Source: Sitta carolinensis (lineage: Eukaryota > Chordata > Aves > Passeriformes > Sittidae). Taken from it: 64,000 bases of DNA. The notes under the pieces are model-generated. The model searched no databases. It worked only from the letters and a program-made list of their open reading frames with translations, and was not told where the DNA came from. Of this stretch, positions 12,750 to 25,100 are shown in pieces. The stretch lies in assembly GCA_032173965.1 (NCBI GenBank), contig CM063292.1:5780001-5844000 (forward strand), written 5' to 3'. How positions within the stretch are numbered: position 1 is the stretch's first letter; each line of letters begins with the position of its first letter. A program made the translations under genes and the position numbers.

Positions 12750-13150
12750 AACCATTCCCGAATTCCCCGAGCTGCCTCCGCAGCCGCGGCCCCGCCATCC
12801 TCGGGGAGCTGTCAGCAGCTTTATTCATCGTGGAGCCCAACTAATAGGAACCATCCACCTGCTCCAGGGTGACTCCCTCTCTCCCCACTGCGCTGCTTGC
12901 TGGGATGTGATCCTTGCCTGTTGTCATGACCTTGTTTTATTGGATGTTCTAATAGAAGCTGAAATGGATATTAGCTGTAATTACTCATTCCACAAGATTC
13001 TGTAGGTCACTCTTTGTACCAGCAGTTGAGAACCTTCATTGTCTACATTGCTTAAATTACTGAACATTGTGCCATCAGTTCTGAATTAGTGCTCATTAAT
13101 GAGCCTGTGGTTCAAGAAATTCCCTATTTATTATTCAGAGGCCAAGTATA
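12750..13150. promoter_or_regulatory. Candidate noncoding element with 14-bp palindrome
   Basis: A small CpG-rich patch (12770-12805, with CAGCCGCGGCCCCGCC) is followed by AT-rich unique sequence with TGTAATTACTC and TTAAATTACTG. It ends in the perfect palindrome GCTCATTAATGAGC at 13091-13104, whose centre contains two overlapping TAAT cores on opposite strands. This fits a dimeric homeodomain site. The open frame over this stretch shows no domain. Confidence 0.35.
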
Positions 13151-14579
13151 ATTCAGGCAGCTGCAATGCAACACTACTTGCCTGACTTTTGATCTGTGAG
13201 GGAAAGGCCTGGGTTAGGTTTTATGTTAGGTTTGGGGGAGTTATTTATGCAGGGGGGAGGCATGCAGCAAGCAAAGAGGAATAGATTTTTTTCCTTCCTA
13301 GCCTGAATGCCTCTCTTAGGTACCAGACTTTTTACAACAAAGCAAACCTGGTTCTTTGGATGTACTAATATCTACTTGGTTACAGAGTGGATAATTCCAA
13401 GATCATATTAAATTTCTCTATAATCCTGGAGATGACTGGCCACTGCATTAACCCTCTTGCATTAAATACTCTTTTCCTCTATCTTTCACTTTTTCACCTG
13501 CTTCTTCTCTGTTCTTTGTCTCTCCTGAGCACACAAATCCCAAGCATTGACACATCAGTGCAGATTGCTGCTCCCCACTGTTTTCAGTGGAAATGATCTT
13601 TTTTATGCTCCTAACACATCCCCAAAAGGTGAAGCAGTGCTGAATTTGTCAGGTACCACCCTATGAAGTTCTGACCATGCAGTGGCCCATCCCAGATGGT
13701 CAGGGCACAGCTGTAGTGTCACCCCTGGCCAGACCTCCCCAGGGACACTCTGGTCCCTTTGCTTTGCCCCCCCTGCAAGCAGGCTGTGAACAACCTGATG
13801 AGGACAAGATAATATTTATTTGGGGGCTTGGAGAGGAATCTGGATGAGTAAGATCTGTTTTTCTGTGGGGAAAAAGGAGTGCCTGAAGATATTCCATGCT
13901 TTTGGGGGGTTTGCTAATCAGTGATGGCAGCACCCTGAGGGCAAGGGAGCCAGGAGGGAGCAGGCACCCCCGTGGCACTGCTGCTCAGCTCAGCACAGCA
14001 GGGCTTTTCCAGGGCTCTGCAGTCTATGACTGAGCATTTCTTGTGTCAATAATTAACAAACATATCAATGTGATAACAGCAGGGGTGGAGATAAAGCTGG
14101 GTCTAAGACTATAATGGCTTAAAGGAGCACACCCTGCAAGAATGCCAACAGACTGTGGTGCTTTGTCAGGAGAAAGCAAATCAAGCACTGACTGCCTGGT
14201 GTTAGCCTGCCTCTGAAGAGAGGCTTTTTGCCAAAAAATCCCTAATTCTGGGGGGTTTGAAATCAGAGCCATGAAAGTCCTACTATAAAACCTCAAGAAT
14301 ATTTAACAGAATAACCATGATCTCCAGAGTTTTCTCCTGCCCAGCTCTGGCAATGACAGCATTATTTTCATTGTTTTTTTGACTTGAAAATGGACCACGC
14401 TTGTTTTCTTGGCCAAATCACAGTTTTGTTTAGGCAACATTTCACACATAATTATCTGTGGGGAATAGGGAACTTTCTGAGGAAAAGTCAAATTAGCGAT
14501 TTTAATGGTAGAAAATTCTTGAAGGAATGCAGCTTGGGTAATTGATAGAGACATAATCTTTACAAGTTATAGCAGTCTT

Positions 14580-15300
14580 TGAAGAGTCCCCAGCATATTT
14601 AACTTTATTCTGTAATTGTATGCTTGGGCTCTGAAGATATCTTAAGACTTGCTATTTATCTGCCTGGTGAGGCGCAACACTTTCTTATTAAAAACATATC
14701 TATCATGGTTAATGACTTGATTTTTTTCCTTTAATACAGTACAATGACAGGTGTAAAGAGAAGATGAGCATCAGATGCTTGAGCAATATGCTCACTGTTT
14801 CAAGACGCCTTGAACATCAGCATTCCTTCATGGTGCCAGAGGAAAAAAAATATGCTACACAGATTACACGCTTGTGTTAGATAGAAAATAGTACCATTTG
14901 CAGTTTCAGTTAAAAGCATGTTGAAGTGCATATGGAAAATACCATTAGGAGGAACTCCAGAGCGCCTGAGTAAAATGGGTCATTAGGCTTTCGTTTGTTG
15001 GAGAGTGTCTCCCATCTGACAGTGCAGAATGGTAGCATTTTTAGCAGCTTATGTTTCCCAGTTACATTAAACAGACAAACAGATTGACTATTTTGCATTT
15101 CTCATTTGACAACAGCTTGTCTTCATTTGCAGCACACTGGTGGCTGAGCTGAAAGCATGGCGGATGAGTGTATCCAAGGTCCTGGTTTTGAATAACAGCA
15201 GATGCCAACGTTTAACTTCAAAATCAATCAATTCTTTTTCCTGCATGCGGATAAAAGGTCTAGTGAAGTGCCTGAAGGGGGTTTTCTGCTGTTTACAGCT
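14580..15300. promoter_or_regulatory. Candidate noncoding regulatory element
   Basis: About 700 bases of repeat-free sequence with long stretches lacking CpG and several developmental-type motifs: TGGTTAATGAC, CAGGTGTAAAGAG, TTATCTGCCTGG, and a TTTGCAG/CAATATGC mix. No coding frame of note. The call rests only on composition. Confidence 0.25.
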
Positions 15301-16599
15301 GAAAATATATTAAAAAAAATTTCATTACAAAACTTTTTGCAAGAGATGCGGGCGCTGGTGATTTTATGAAAGTAGGTATGTGAGAGTGTTTCTAATTGAG
15401 GGGTACTGAAAACATTATGTGAGGCCTTGTGAGGTTCAATCTTCCTACCTCTTTTCTTGAACAGTGCTCAGTTGCTGTCAGATCTTGGGCCAGACAACCC
15501 TGAGCAGTTTCTGGGTGATCACCCCCTGTTTTCCCTATGCTTCCCCACACCACTTCCAGTCTGTGCTGGAACTCATGATCTGCAGCCACAGGGGTTTATA
15601 AATTAATTATTGTTCAGATTCCTGGAATATCATTCCTGAAACTGCTGTGGCACATAAATGCTTCTCCCCTTGGGTTGGTTGGGTGGAGAAGATGAAGGTA
15701 AAATGCACATGGGGTCACATTTGTTGAAAACCCCCCATCCTGAAAGCAGCTGGGGCAGGTTTGGAGCCTCAGTTTCTCAGGAGAGATGTGATCTGGCCCT
15801 GCAGATGAGCAAAGCACTGTGATCTTGGGAGCTGCCAAGTGTTGCTTATCTTCCAGCAATGTAGAACCAAAATACAGCAGGAGAGGCTGGCATTTACCAG
15901 CTCTCCACAACTGGGCTCCTGGTAAAAATGCAATGGCAATCTACATTTTCTTTTGGAAAAGAGGGCTGGGACTGGTGCTTCCCCTGGCATAGCCTACACC
16001 TGGTGATAGGACTCCCTGAGGACACTGTAGGATGCTTTCAAGTGGGAGCAACATCCAACCCTTATCAGCAAGATTTAGCACTGTCCAGATGTATGAAAGA
16101 TTCACGAGATAGTAAAATGTGAGCAGGATAAAGCTGATCCTGGTGCCTGAAGCATTTGACAGGGGAGATGTAGGTCCAATTACAATGTGAATTTTAAGTC
16201 TTTTTTTTCTTTTCAGTCAGATTCTCCTTCAGTCAGACACATTATTTTCTGCCCAGTAGCAACACCCAAACCCAGCACAGGGGCCTCTCACCACCACATC
16301 AAAGCAAGGGAGCAGCTTCTCTTGCTGCTTTTTAACATTGTTTGAAGGCACCATTGTGGGTCCTCACCTTGCAGTGATGGCTGGGGATATGAACCCTGAA
16401 CTGAAGAAGTCCATCCCAACCAACTAAAATCAAAATGCACAAACATTTTCCAGCTACTCTTGAGGGGCTGCTGGCATAAGGCAGGTTTGGATCCCAGGTC
16501 TCCCAAGGGGTGTGTGTGAGCCTGGGGCTTGACTCCAGCCTCTGATTGCAGGGAGCAAAGGCTAGACATGACAATGTGCAGTGCTGAGCCTCTTTATCA

Positions 16600-16608
<9 letters not shown>

Positions 16609-16644
<36 letters not shown>
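16609..16644. repeat. Poly-T run, 36 nt
   Basis: Thirty-six consecutive T. On the minus strand this is a poly-A tail-like run that follows an open frame of about 80 codons (16645-16884). It may be the tail of a retroposed transcript, but I found no target-site duplication, no AATAAA in front of it and no recognised parent gene. Confidence 0.85.
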
Positions 16645-16648
<4 letters not shown>

Positions 16649-17589
16649 AGCCTGGGGTCAATGATTTTCTGCAGCCTGAGGGTGACAAGAAGAGTCTCCA
16701 GGGACTTGATAGTACAGGGACAGGCAAAGCACACTGTGACACCCCTCAGCACTCCTGCTGGAATGGTCTCCTCCACAAGAAGTTCAAAGGTTTTGGCAAC
16801 TGCAAACAGCCAACAGTTCAGAAGCAAGGCAAAATGTGTTGGGGGGAAACTTTTACTACTGAAATATTTATACCTTTCTCTCACCCATCCTCCCTGAAGA
16901 TTCCTTCTTTAACAGCTCTGATCACATACACAGAGCAAATACTGTTCAGGACCCTGGAATAACACCTGCAGCCAGAAATCCCTTATTAGAATAAATGGTA
17001 TGTTTTCATCCTGGTTTTCCTAGCCATAGTGAAGAAACAATTTCTTGATTTTCTTTTTTATGTAAAGATGCTGATGTAGAGCATTCTAAAATCCTTTGGA
17101 TATGCTTATTTTGATGTCAGGTCAGTTATGTTAGATTCCTATTTGAAGATATGGCTTGGCACTGCAGGAAATGCAACAAGAAAAACTAATTTTGTATCAG
17201 AAATAATTTTAGGAGAACACATCTGGGAAAAGATCTTTTGGTACCTAAAACATACAGACAAGTCCTTCTGCAGAATAGCTGACATTTACCATACAGGCAC
17301 ATCTGGCACCTATAATGAGTTAAAACACTTGTTCCTGCCTCCTGATTTCCTAAAGCAGTTTCCTTTTCTGCAGGTCAATTCACCACCTTTAGGCATGAAC
17401 CAAGGCTCATGGCACTGCTCTCAGGGGATGCTGGCATTCTGCACCCACACAGGTTTGGCATGCAATCTGGGATGATCCCACGACCTGCTGCCTGCATCCC
17501 AGACACCCTGCCTTAGGACAAGGCTTCCTTTGGATCCCCCACCCTCACACACTTGGAGCATTGGTGACAAGGGATCTGCCAGCTCAGGT

Positions 17590-17653
17590 GGACTCAATGT
17601 TCCTTGTGGGAACATATCCTTCCTACTCAGGATATTCTGTGATTCCATAACTG
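17590..17653 (+). mobile_element. CR1 LINE 3'-end remnant (plus orientation)
   Basis: CCTTGTGGGAACATATCCTTCC followed by ACTCAGGATATTCTGTGATTCC (17610-17653) resembles the final bases of plus-oriented CR1 copies, which end in a GATATTCTGTGATTC-like motif. It is short and diverged, and the call rests mainly on this terminal motif. It is the only CR1 piece seen in plus orientation. Confidence 0.5.
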
Positions 17654-18439
17654 GCACAGATTTGCTGGGGCTTTCACATGAGAAGGAATTCAGTGTGGAT
17701 TCTTGGTGGCCCACAAGAGGCAGTTAGGGTTGACTAGTCACTAACTAGTCCAAAATGCTTGGGAATTATTGCAATGAGGAATTTTCCAAATGTCGGATTT
17801 CTCTAAGGTGCCAACCTCTGCACTATCAGAAGAAGACCCAGCATCAAAAGGGTCCCTTATCCCTCTCCTGCAGTGGAATTTTGCTTAACAGACTCTTTTA
17901 TATGTTCCCTGATATCCAAGTGTCCCTGTCCATTCTGCCAGATTCATTTAAACAAGCCTAACTAGACAGCAGTGCACAGCCAGCACGTGGCTGTGCAATG
18001 GGCTGGAGGATCATTCCCACTCCACCCCTGTGCACAGAGAGGCATGTACAGGGTTTCACCTCGCTCTCTGAAAAGTGAGGCTCTCCCCACTGGAACATGT
18101 TTTGTTCCATCTTCTTCAAATATCTGGAGATTCCTGCAGAACCATGTCTTGTTGTGACTGCATTTAATCCTCTGCGTTTCTGGCCGGTCATAATTTGATG
18201 CTGGTGTCTGCAGTCTATCGTTATTCAGGGTGTGTAGTGATTAGAAGGAAAGAACAAGAGATTAGAGGAAACCAAGAGCTATCTGAAGCACACAGAAAGA
18301 AAAAAAAAAACAAGGGGAAAACACTTTCAAGGCCACTGGAGTATGAGAGGTCTCAGCATGTGGTCAAAAGACATAAGCAAGGGAAAAGTTTGACAAAGGC
18401 CACTGCTTGGGCTGCTGGTATGATTGTTTCTCAGTAGAG

Positions 18440-18830
18440 AAAGCATAATATTGATTCCCAAAACACTGTCTGTCCTTTTACCTACTCTGTATTTTGGTAG
18501 TCAAAAGTATATAGTTTTTGTGACAAAAGCATTAAGGAATAGCTATGGAAAGTACCACAGCTTAAATGTCCATGTATTCTTTCTTCTCACTCTTTTAAAA
18601 AAGTTGTTGCCGTTGCTAGGACGTGCATTTAGAGCTCTTTGTTGTCTTAATGGAGACTGAAACGTGTAGAGTTTGGCGTTTGCTTTTTTATTCATCGGCC
18701 GAATAAAAAAGCCAAGCAGACAAAGCATTTGTAGTGCAAGAGTGGAGTGCAAATCCCTCCCTGTAAGCTGAACAAAAAAGCTCATTAAGAGGAGGTGGGA
18801 TTTCCTGGTCACAGCTTTTAACTAAAGGGC
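18440..18830. promoter_or_regulatory. Candidate noncoding element containing the hairpin
   Basis: Unique sequence with CpG retained at ordered positions, including GTTGCCGTTGCTAGGACG (18604-18621), which resembles RFX X-box half-sites, and GTTTGGCGTTTGC. The 12-bp perfect inverted repeat lies within it. No long frame. The combination of retained CpG, structure and no repeats makes it one of the more likely functional noncoding stretches. Confidence 0.35.
18682..18712. repeat. Perfect inverted repeat, 12-bp arms, 7-nt loop
   Basis: The left arm GCTTTTTTATTC (18682-18693) and the right arm GAATAAAAAAGC (18701-18712) are exact reverse complements, around the loop ATCGGCC. It sits inside a candidate noncoding element. 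It could form a hairpin in RNA, or be a palindromic protein-binding site. Confidence 0.8.
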
Positions 18831-20139
18831 AAAGGTCTCCTGTTAAGTACCGTACAGTCTAAACAGGGTTGCCTAAAATTATGGGGAGGGGGGGAGAGTC
18901 AAATATTTGTTCTTAATTCTCAAGTTAGTTTATCCAAAGTGGCAACCAGGGAAGTGTTGGGAATGATTAAATGGCTGCATTGAGGCTACAAATTGCTGCT
19001 ACTTGCTTTTGTAGCTGGACTTGTTGCAGTTGAGTGATGTCGCCCATCAGTGCATTGTGTGCACAGTAAAACAGTCGAGCAGTGACAGATAGACTGAAAC
19101 TCAGAGCTACTCCATCACCGCTGAAGGATCCTGCTCACTGGGAATTGAGAATGAGCACAAGCCACGCACGTTGCCCAGGAACAGCTGCTTTCACTCCAGC
19201 CCAGCTCCTCAGCTGTCCAGGGCAAGCAGCAACTAGTAAATAAGCTTTATCTCTGATCTCACCGGGGAGGAGAGCCAAACAAAACACAAGCAAAATAAAT
19301 AATTTGGCAAAATGTTCTACTGATAGGCCTAGATGCTCAGATCGTAAAGTTCCCAGCCAACGGCGCTCCACATCAAGTGAGAAGATGATTTGCAAGGAGA
19401 GCCCGAGGCAGCAGTGCTGGGCACAGAGGGCACCTCAAAGAGGCACTGAGGCCACAGCTTGGGCCACCCCTCCCACGGCTGCTGGAGCTGGGCAGGACTC
19501 GGTTGTGGGGACTGCTTTGCAAATGCTGCCTCTGACAGGCAAGTGCTCCCATGAAGGAGATGAGGAAAGGTGGTCCTCGTGGCATGGCTGAGGGTGAGGA
19601 AGCGTGAGCATCCCTTGGGAAAAAACAAGATGGTGGCCAAAGGGCTTGGTCTAGTTTGAGTGTTTCCCTTCTGTGCCTGGCTCAGCCCTGAGCACAGACT
19701 CTTCAGCACAAGGTCCCTGTCACGTAGGCAGGGCTCTATCAGCAGGGTGGCAGGGATGCAGCATCTCCCACCCAACCAGAGAAGAACAGGCTGAAGCACC
19801 TTTTCTAACAGGCGCCTTGCCCAGATTCGTTCAGTTCCGCACTTTTCTACCTGTCCCCCCAAGGGCAGGTCCCTCCACCATCCCTGCACCAAAGGGAGAG
19901 GGAGGGACATCCCCAGCATCTGCCCAGCTCCCACTCGTGTGTCTCTGCCTGCTTCCTCCTGCGGTTTCACACCTCTGCTCCCCGGAGCGCTGCTCGCTGG
20001 GGCCTGGCGTGGCTGTTTGGTTGCTCTGCTGATCGGAAAAGACGACAGACAAACGCAGTGGCCATGTAGATGTGGAGGTTTAGAAGACTCAGTTCTGGGA
20101 ACAGGTGTATTTTAGGCTGGAAAATAAAAGGAAATTTAG

Positions 20140-20545
20140 TTTATGCAGATTGTTCTCACCAGCTGTAGAATCAGCATATTTCATGTGTGGGTTCATCATG
20201 AGATTGAAATGACCGAGGCTTAATATATGTTGCGAGTTCTAATTGAAAGCATTAATTAACATTAAAGCCAAATTTTTCCAATCTCATGCTAAACAGAAAT
20301 CAGGGCAAGCAGGTAGGCAGTGTGGATATCATTTGGCATTCTTTCTGAGACACCGATTAGCATTTAGAGTTTCCAATCCTCCGCAAAAACTCATTAATGG
20401 GCAATTAATTATTCTTTGCAATTTGTACCTACACTTAACTATGTGCAGAGTAGTAGAGGCTGCATTAAATATTGGTACAAAATCAAAATGATATGAAGCC
20501 CCAACAAAGGTAGTGGTTGTGCCATACATGAATATAGTGTTCTGT
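20140..20545. promoter_or_regulatory. Candidate noncoding element, TAAT cluster
   Basis: Several homeodomain-type words in 200 bases: ATTAATTAAC (20251), CGATTAGCAT, TCATTAATGG (20391) and GCAATTAATTATTC (20401). The sequence is unique, AT-rich and without repeats. Regulatory function is inferred from motif density only. Confidence 0.3.
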
Positions 20546-21767
20546 ACTGAGGTCAGCTCCTTAATTACCAGGATAATGAAATCTAACCCATGGAAAGCTT
20601 AAAGGAAGCTCAGCATGAAGATATGAACCATGCCATGTAATTGTTTCATTTTGAGGATGAATTTTGGTGCTTCTATTTTTTTTACATGTTCAGGTTTTAG
20701 TCATGAGCCAAGAAGGTACATGCACTAACATCCTTGAGCTCTGAGCATAACTGCTTTTAATAGGAGCATCCCAGCATCAGGATATGGAGTATCAGACAAA
20801 CAAGCCAAGTTAGAAAAAGTTTCCATTCTAGAATTACAAGACTTTTACCTTTTTAAAAAATTGGTGTGGCTTTTAATCAAATCTGGTGCCTTTTATACCC
20901 CTTCGGCTTCAGGTGGAAAAAAAAAGGCAGAAACCTGAATGTCAAAGAGAAACTCAGAAGGTGAAATAACCTATGTGAACTGAAACCAGAAACAGCTCAC
21001 ACAAACCTGCTGAGAAGCAAAACTGCCTTTGCTTAGGCACAACCCAACTCATTGTCCTTTTTTGTTTTATTTATTTATATCTCAGGAGCTTCAGGAGGCC
21101 CAAAATCCTTGCAGTTTGTTGAGTGCATGGAAGTCAGGGTACAAAGGAGAGAGGGAAATTGAGAGAAGGATATCAAGGAGAGACAGAGAGGTTGTAATGC
21201 AGCAGGAAAGTGGAGCAAGTCGTGTATTATGCTGTTGTAAACAGGAGGAAGCTGAGAGTGGCTGCCTGACCCAAGGGCAAACAGGATGTCTGTTAGGGTT
21301 GGGAAACAAGCACAGGTCTCTTGTGTCACCCTGTTGACAGTGACTTTTGAGCCCAGGTACTCAAGAGAAGAGGTGTGGATGTGAGAGCAGCAGGCCAGGT
21401 AGAGATGAGCGTTGGTACAACCAACCCCCTGGGAAGTAGCACAGTTTTGATGTGAGCTAGTGAGATGACATGGATTTTTGAGGAGAAAGGTTTTGGTTAA
21501 AAGCCTCCAGGCCTTGGCAGCTATATGAAGCACACTGAAGGTGCAGCACGTGCCTCCTGGCAGTGGGAAGGGGTGGATGAGTGCAAAGCAGCAGTGTAGA
21601 GTGTGGGAATGCACAGCTGGATGGCAAGAACTCAGTGTCCTCCAAATCTCAAACTGAAGCTAAGGATTTCACACTTTGTGTCTCCTTTCTTGAAATAAGA
21701 ACATGGAAATATCTGACCATCATTTATGGGCCATATGGATCTGTTTATGGGCAATAGAACACCAAAT

Positions 21768-22120
21768 AATCACAGAGGCATAGAATGACAGAAAGGTTTG
21801 GGTGGAAGGAACCCTAAAGATCACCTGGTTCCAAGGCCCTGCCATGACCAGGGATGTCATCCATGAGACCAGGTGGCTCCAGGCCCTGTCTAACCTGGCC
21901 TTGCAATTTCAGCTCTGGGGCATCTACAGCTTCTCTGGCCAACAGGTGCCTGTGCCTCACCACCCTCACGGGGAGAATTTCACCCTAAAATCTAATCTAA
22001 ATTTTCCCTCTATTAGTTTATAGTAATTTCCCCTTACCCTATGACTCTCTGCCCATGTAAAAAGTTACTCTTCCTTATTTGTTATAACACCCTTTAGGTA
22101 AGGTCTTCCCATGGTGAGTT
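21768..22120 (-). mobile_element. CR1 LINE fragment, about 350 bp
   Basis: It begins with ATAGAATGACAGAAAGGTTTGG and continues through AAGATCACCTGGTTCCAAGG, the CACCACCCTCACGGGGAGAA block, TTTCCCCTTACCCTATGAC and CCCTTTAGGTAAGGTCTTCC. These are, in order and reverse-complemented, the landmarks of an avian CR1 3' region (3' UTR and the end of ORF2). It is diverged and interrupted, with no intact reverse transcriptase. It is a 5'-truncated copy in minus orientation. Confidence 0.9.
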
Positions 22121-25100
22121 GAAGGGATAGAGGAGCCAAATATCTTATCTGGCTGCTTGACCATCACCCAAGGAACTGAAGTTCACCAGTTTGGGTTGTT
22201 GCCTGATTTTCTCCAAGTGCAAGGGGCAGCAGCGCCTTTTGTCTCTGATGTGTAACACAGCAGGACATGAACATTGAACACCTTGCAGTGTTGTGAGCTG
22301 ACATAGCTCAGGGGAAACCTAACCATGGAGTGCCACTGATTCTCCTTAATAAATAATTCTGAAAACTAATTCACTGAATAAAGAAATCCAAGAAGATAGG
22401 CTGGATAATTTTTGGATATGAGAGAAAGTTCCTGATGGCTCCCTCAGGTAATAATGAAGGAGCTGAGATGATCAAAGGCTTTGCTGTCTTCTAGAGCCAG
22501 AGCCACTTACATCAACCTGCTGGAAAAACACAAAGCAGGTAATCAGACATACTTGAAGAAAAAAAAAAATCAATTTTACAGCATTCAACTACTGGCTTAT
22601 TTGTAAGAAAAGCAGATTAAAAATTGGAAGGGGGAAAAAGTTTTGAAAATATTTTCATTATTTATTAATTAATCATTACTTCACTAATGCCTGCCATCTT
22701 CACCTTTAATTGACCATGCACAGTGCATGCATGGGAACATTTGAATTTGTATCCATGTTGGTTTTATGAAAGAGGGCAGCAAAAAGCATTTTACAAATAG
22801 AAACAGCTTTCATCCTAGCAAATATTTTTAAGCTGCAAGTAAATTCATCTTCTCAAGGGAACTAAACACTGTTTTGCAAGGGACTTGCACAGGGAGTGTT
22901 TTCCACTACCAATGTATTTTTGTCTTTAAACCAGAGGGATAACTTAAAATTTTTAATTTTTCACTGGTGGCTTCACTGAGAGGTTTGCCATGGATTGACA
23001 TCTGTGTCTTGGCCATATTCTCCCACCCAGCTGCACATGTCCAATTGTCCATTTCTGAAGCATTCCCTCCCTGGCTGACACATCCTGGATGGGCATTCAG
23101 GGAGAGCCTGACCTGCTGCTCAGTGTGGTTTCATGGGAGCTGCCTTTCTGCCTGACATTTTGGGGCTGCAGAGCGGGTCTGAGCAGCTGCTGAGGGCTGC
23201 ACCTCTTCTCCAAAGGCAAAATCTGAGGAGCTGCAGAGGCACCTGCCAGCTCCTCCTCCTGGTAATGCTCACCCAAGAAAGCCAACACTCACCTCTTTAT
23301 GATGGCTTTGCAGGGTAGGTCTCTATGATGACCCTTGAGGGTCTTCCTCAGCCCTTGCTGAATAATTTTGGCATGTAGCTGTTGTGCACAGGACCCCACT
23401 CTGATCACACTCCACTTTCCTCTCAGCATTGCTTCTTTCAGCACAGAATTCTCCTTCCCATCACCAATGTACAGTTGCTTCTGTCCTGTTTTGCCTGGTA
23501 GCAGTTTAGGATTAGAAGAAAAAAAATCATGCAGCATCTTAGTGAAACTGCAGTGGCATGGGCTTTTAGCACTCAATTCACCACCACCACAGATTCCTAG
23601 GTATACAAGGAAAGGAAAAACACCTTGAACTTTGGTGCCTCGAAGGGACAAGGGGAAAGAAATGGTTATTCTAGGCTTCATTCTCATTCTTTGTTAAAAG
23701 TCTTCTCCAGTAAGCTCAAATTGTAGAGCTGATGAAGTGATTTTCTGTGCTGCAAGTATTATGGGTACCAGCTAATTTAGCTATCATGATAAATACCTGC
23801 TAGGAGCCTATTTTCTTGAAAGAGCAAAGAAGAAAGGAAACCTTTTCTGAAAATGGGTAGAAATAACTGTATTTTAGTTTGTATGGAAAATATTTTGAGG
23901 GAAAATAACCTCATATAATGTGGGACAACATGAGCTAAGGTGCTATTTAGGGAAAGGACATGAGATTCAACTTCTAAGACAGGGACAGGGGAGGAGAGTG
24001 GCAATACTGTGTCCTTGTAAATCTGTCTGGTTGCTGGCACTTGGCTGCAGTAATTAGTGTAGCTGTTGTAAAAAACAGTATGATCTTACAGAGGAAACTA
24101 TATTAAGCAGCACCAAGCTGCTTGAGGTGTCCTGGGCTACCTGTGGCCCAGATGGGCTGCACAGAGAGTCAGGGATTTGCCAGACATCAGAGACGACTTT
24201 GCCTAGCAGTAACTCCACAGTCCAAAGGGTAGCAGGAGGAGTGACAGGCCCATTGCCCAGCTGTCCCACCTGAGGTATGGGGGTCTCAACTGGTTATACT
24301 CAGGATGGCAGGGCTGACTGATCTTCTGTTAATTGGATATTGCAAGGCCGGGAGCTGGTCCTTTGTGTGATCTCACATTTCAACACTCCCCATTCACCTC
24401 CAAAGGTTTATCCTGGAGAATTTTGGCATGGCTCTGCCCAAGGGGATCCCTCTTACAGTTAGGAATGGCAACGGCACAAAGAACAGGCAGGTGCAAACCG
24501 GGAGTGAAATCTGTTGAGGAAATTATTTTAGCTGGTTTTTGTCCCTCTCCTACATGTATGAGGGCAGCAGGAATTGGGTGTAGGCAGATGGGCAAAAGAA
24601 GAGCATGCCTTGACTCCTCATTCAGGTTTTTATCCTTTTATCCTTTTTACCCTTTTTTAGGCTTCCATCTAAGGAGAAAAAAGCCCATGTTTGGTCTCTT
24701 TTCCCTTTTCCCTTAGGTGATAGAGTCCCTGGCCCTGAGGATGCATAGTTGTCTTTACACCAGCCATGTGAAGACCCCAAATTCTTGCCCAGCCTCTGTC
24801 TGACAGAAATGCCAGGCAGTGGGCACAAGACTGCAGAGCTCCCTCTATCACCACAGCAGAACCATATATAGATCTGAATTAATATTATTATAAATTGGTA
24901 CTCTGAAAATGGATGCGTATAAAAAGAAAAGTTAACTCTTCAGCTGAGCTGCTGAATCACAAGTTTTTGCCTCAAGCGTATTTTCACAGCCCCTGCAAAA
25001 ACAGAGGAATTAATGGAAAGTCTGACTGTGCATTAACTCCTGCTGTACTGGGAGTGGCTGCTGAGTTTAAAATGGTCACTGAGTGTTTTCTTCATCACAA

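Larger units (their letters stand above)
15301..18439. other. Intergenic, T36 run and CR1 remnant only
   Basis: Apart from the T36 run and the short CR1 piece listed separately, this holds an inverted repeat GACTAGT-CACTA-ACTAGTC (17732-17750) and an A10 run near 18301. The frame 16645-16884 (minus), just before the T36 run, is the only one that catches the eye; I recognise no parent protein. Confidence 0.5.

Noticed and set aside
17732..17750. Inverted repeat GACTAGT-CACTA-ACTAGTC
   Set aside because: Seven-base arms are expected by chance several times in 64 kb; noted only for completeness.
23310..23390. Possible CR1 3' end (ATGACCCTTGAGGGTCTTCC)
   Set aside because: Only a short resemblance, without the terminal ATTCTATGATT-type motif.
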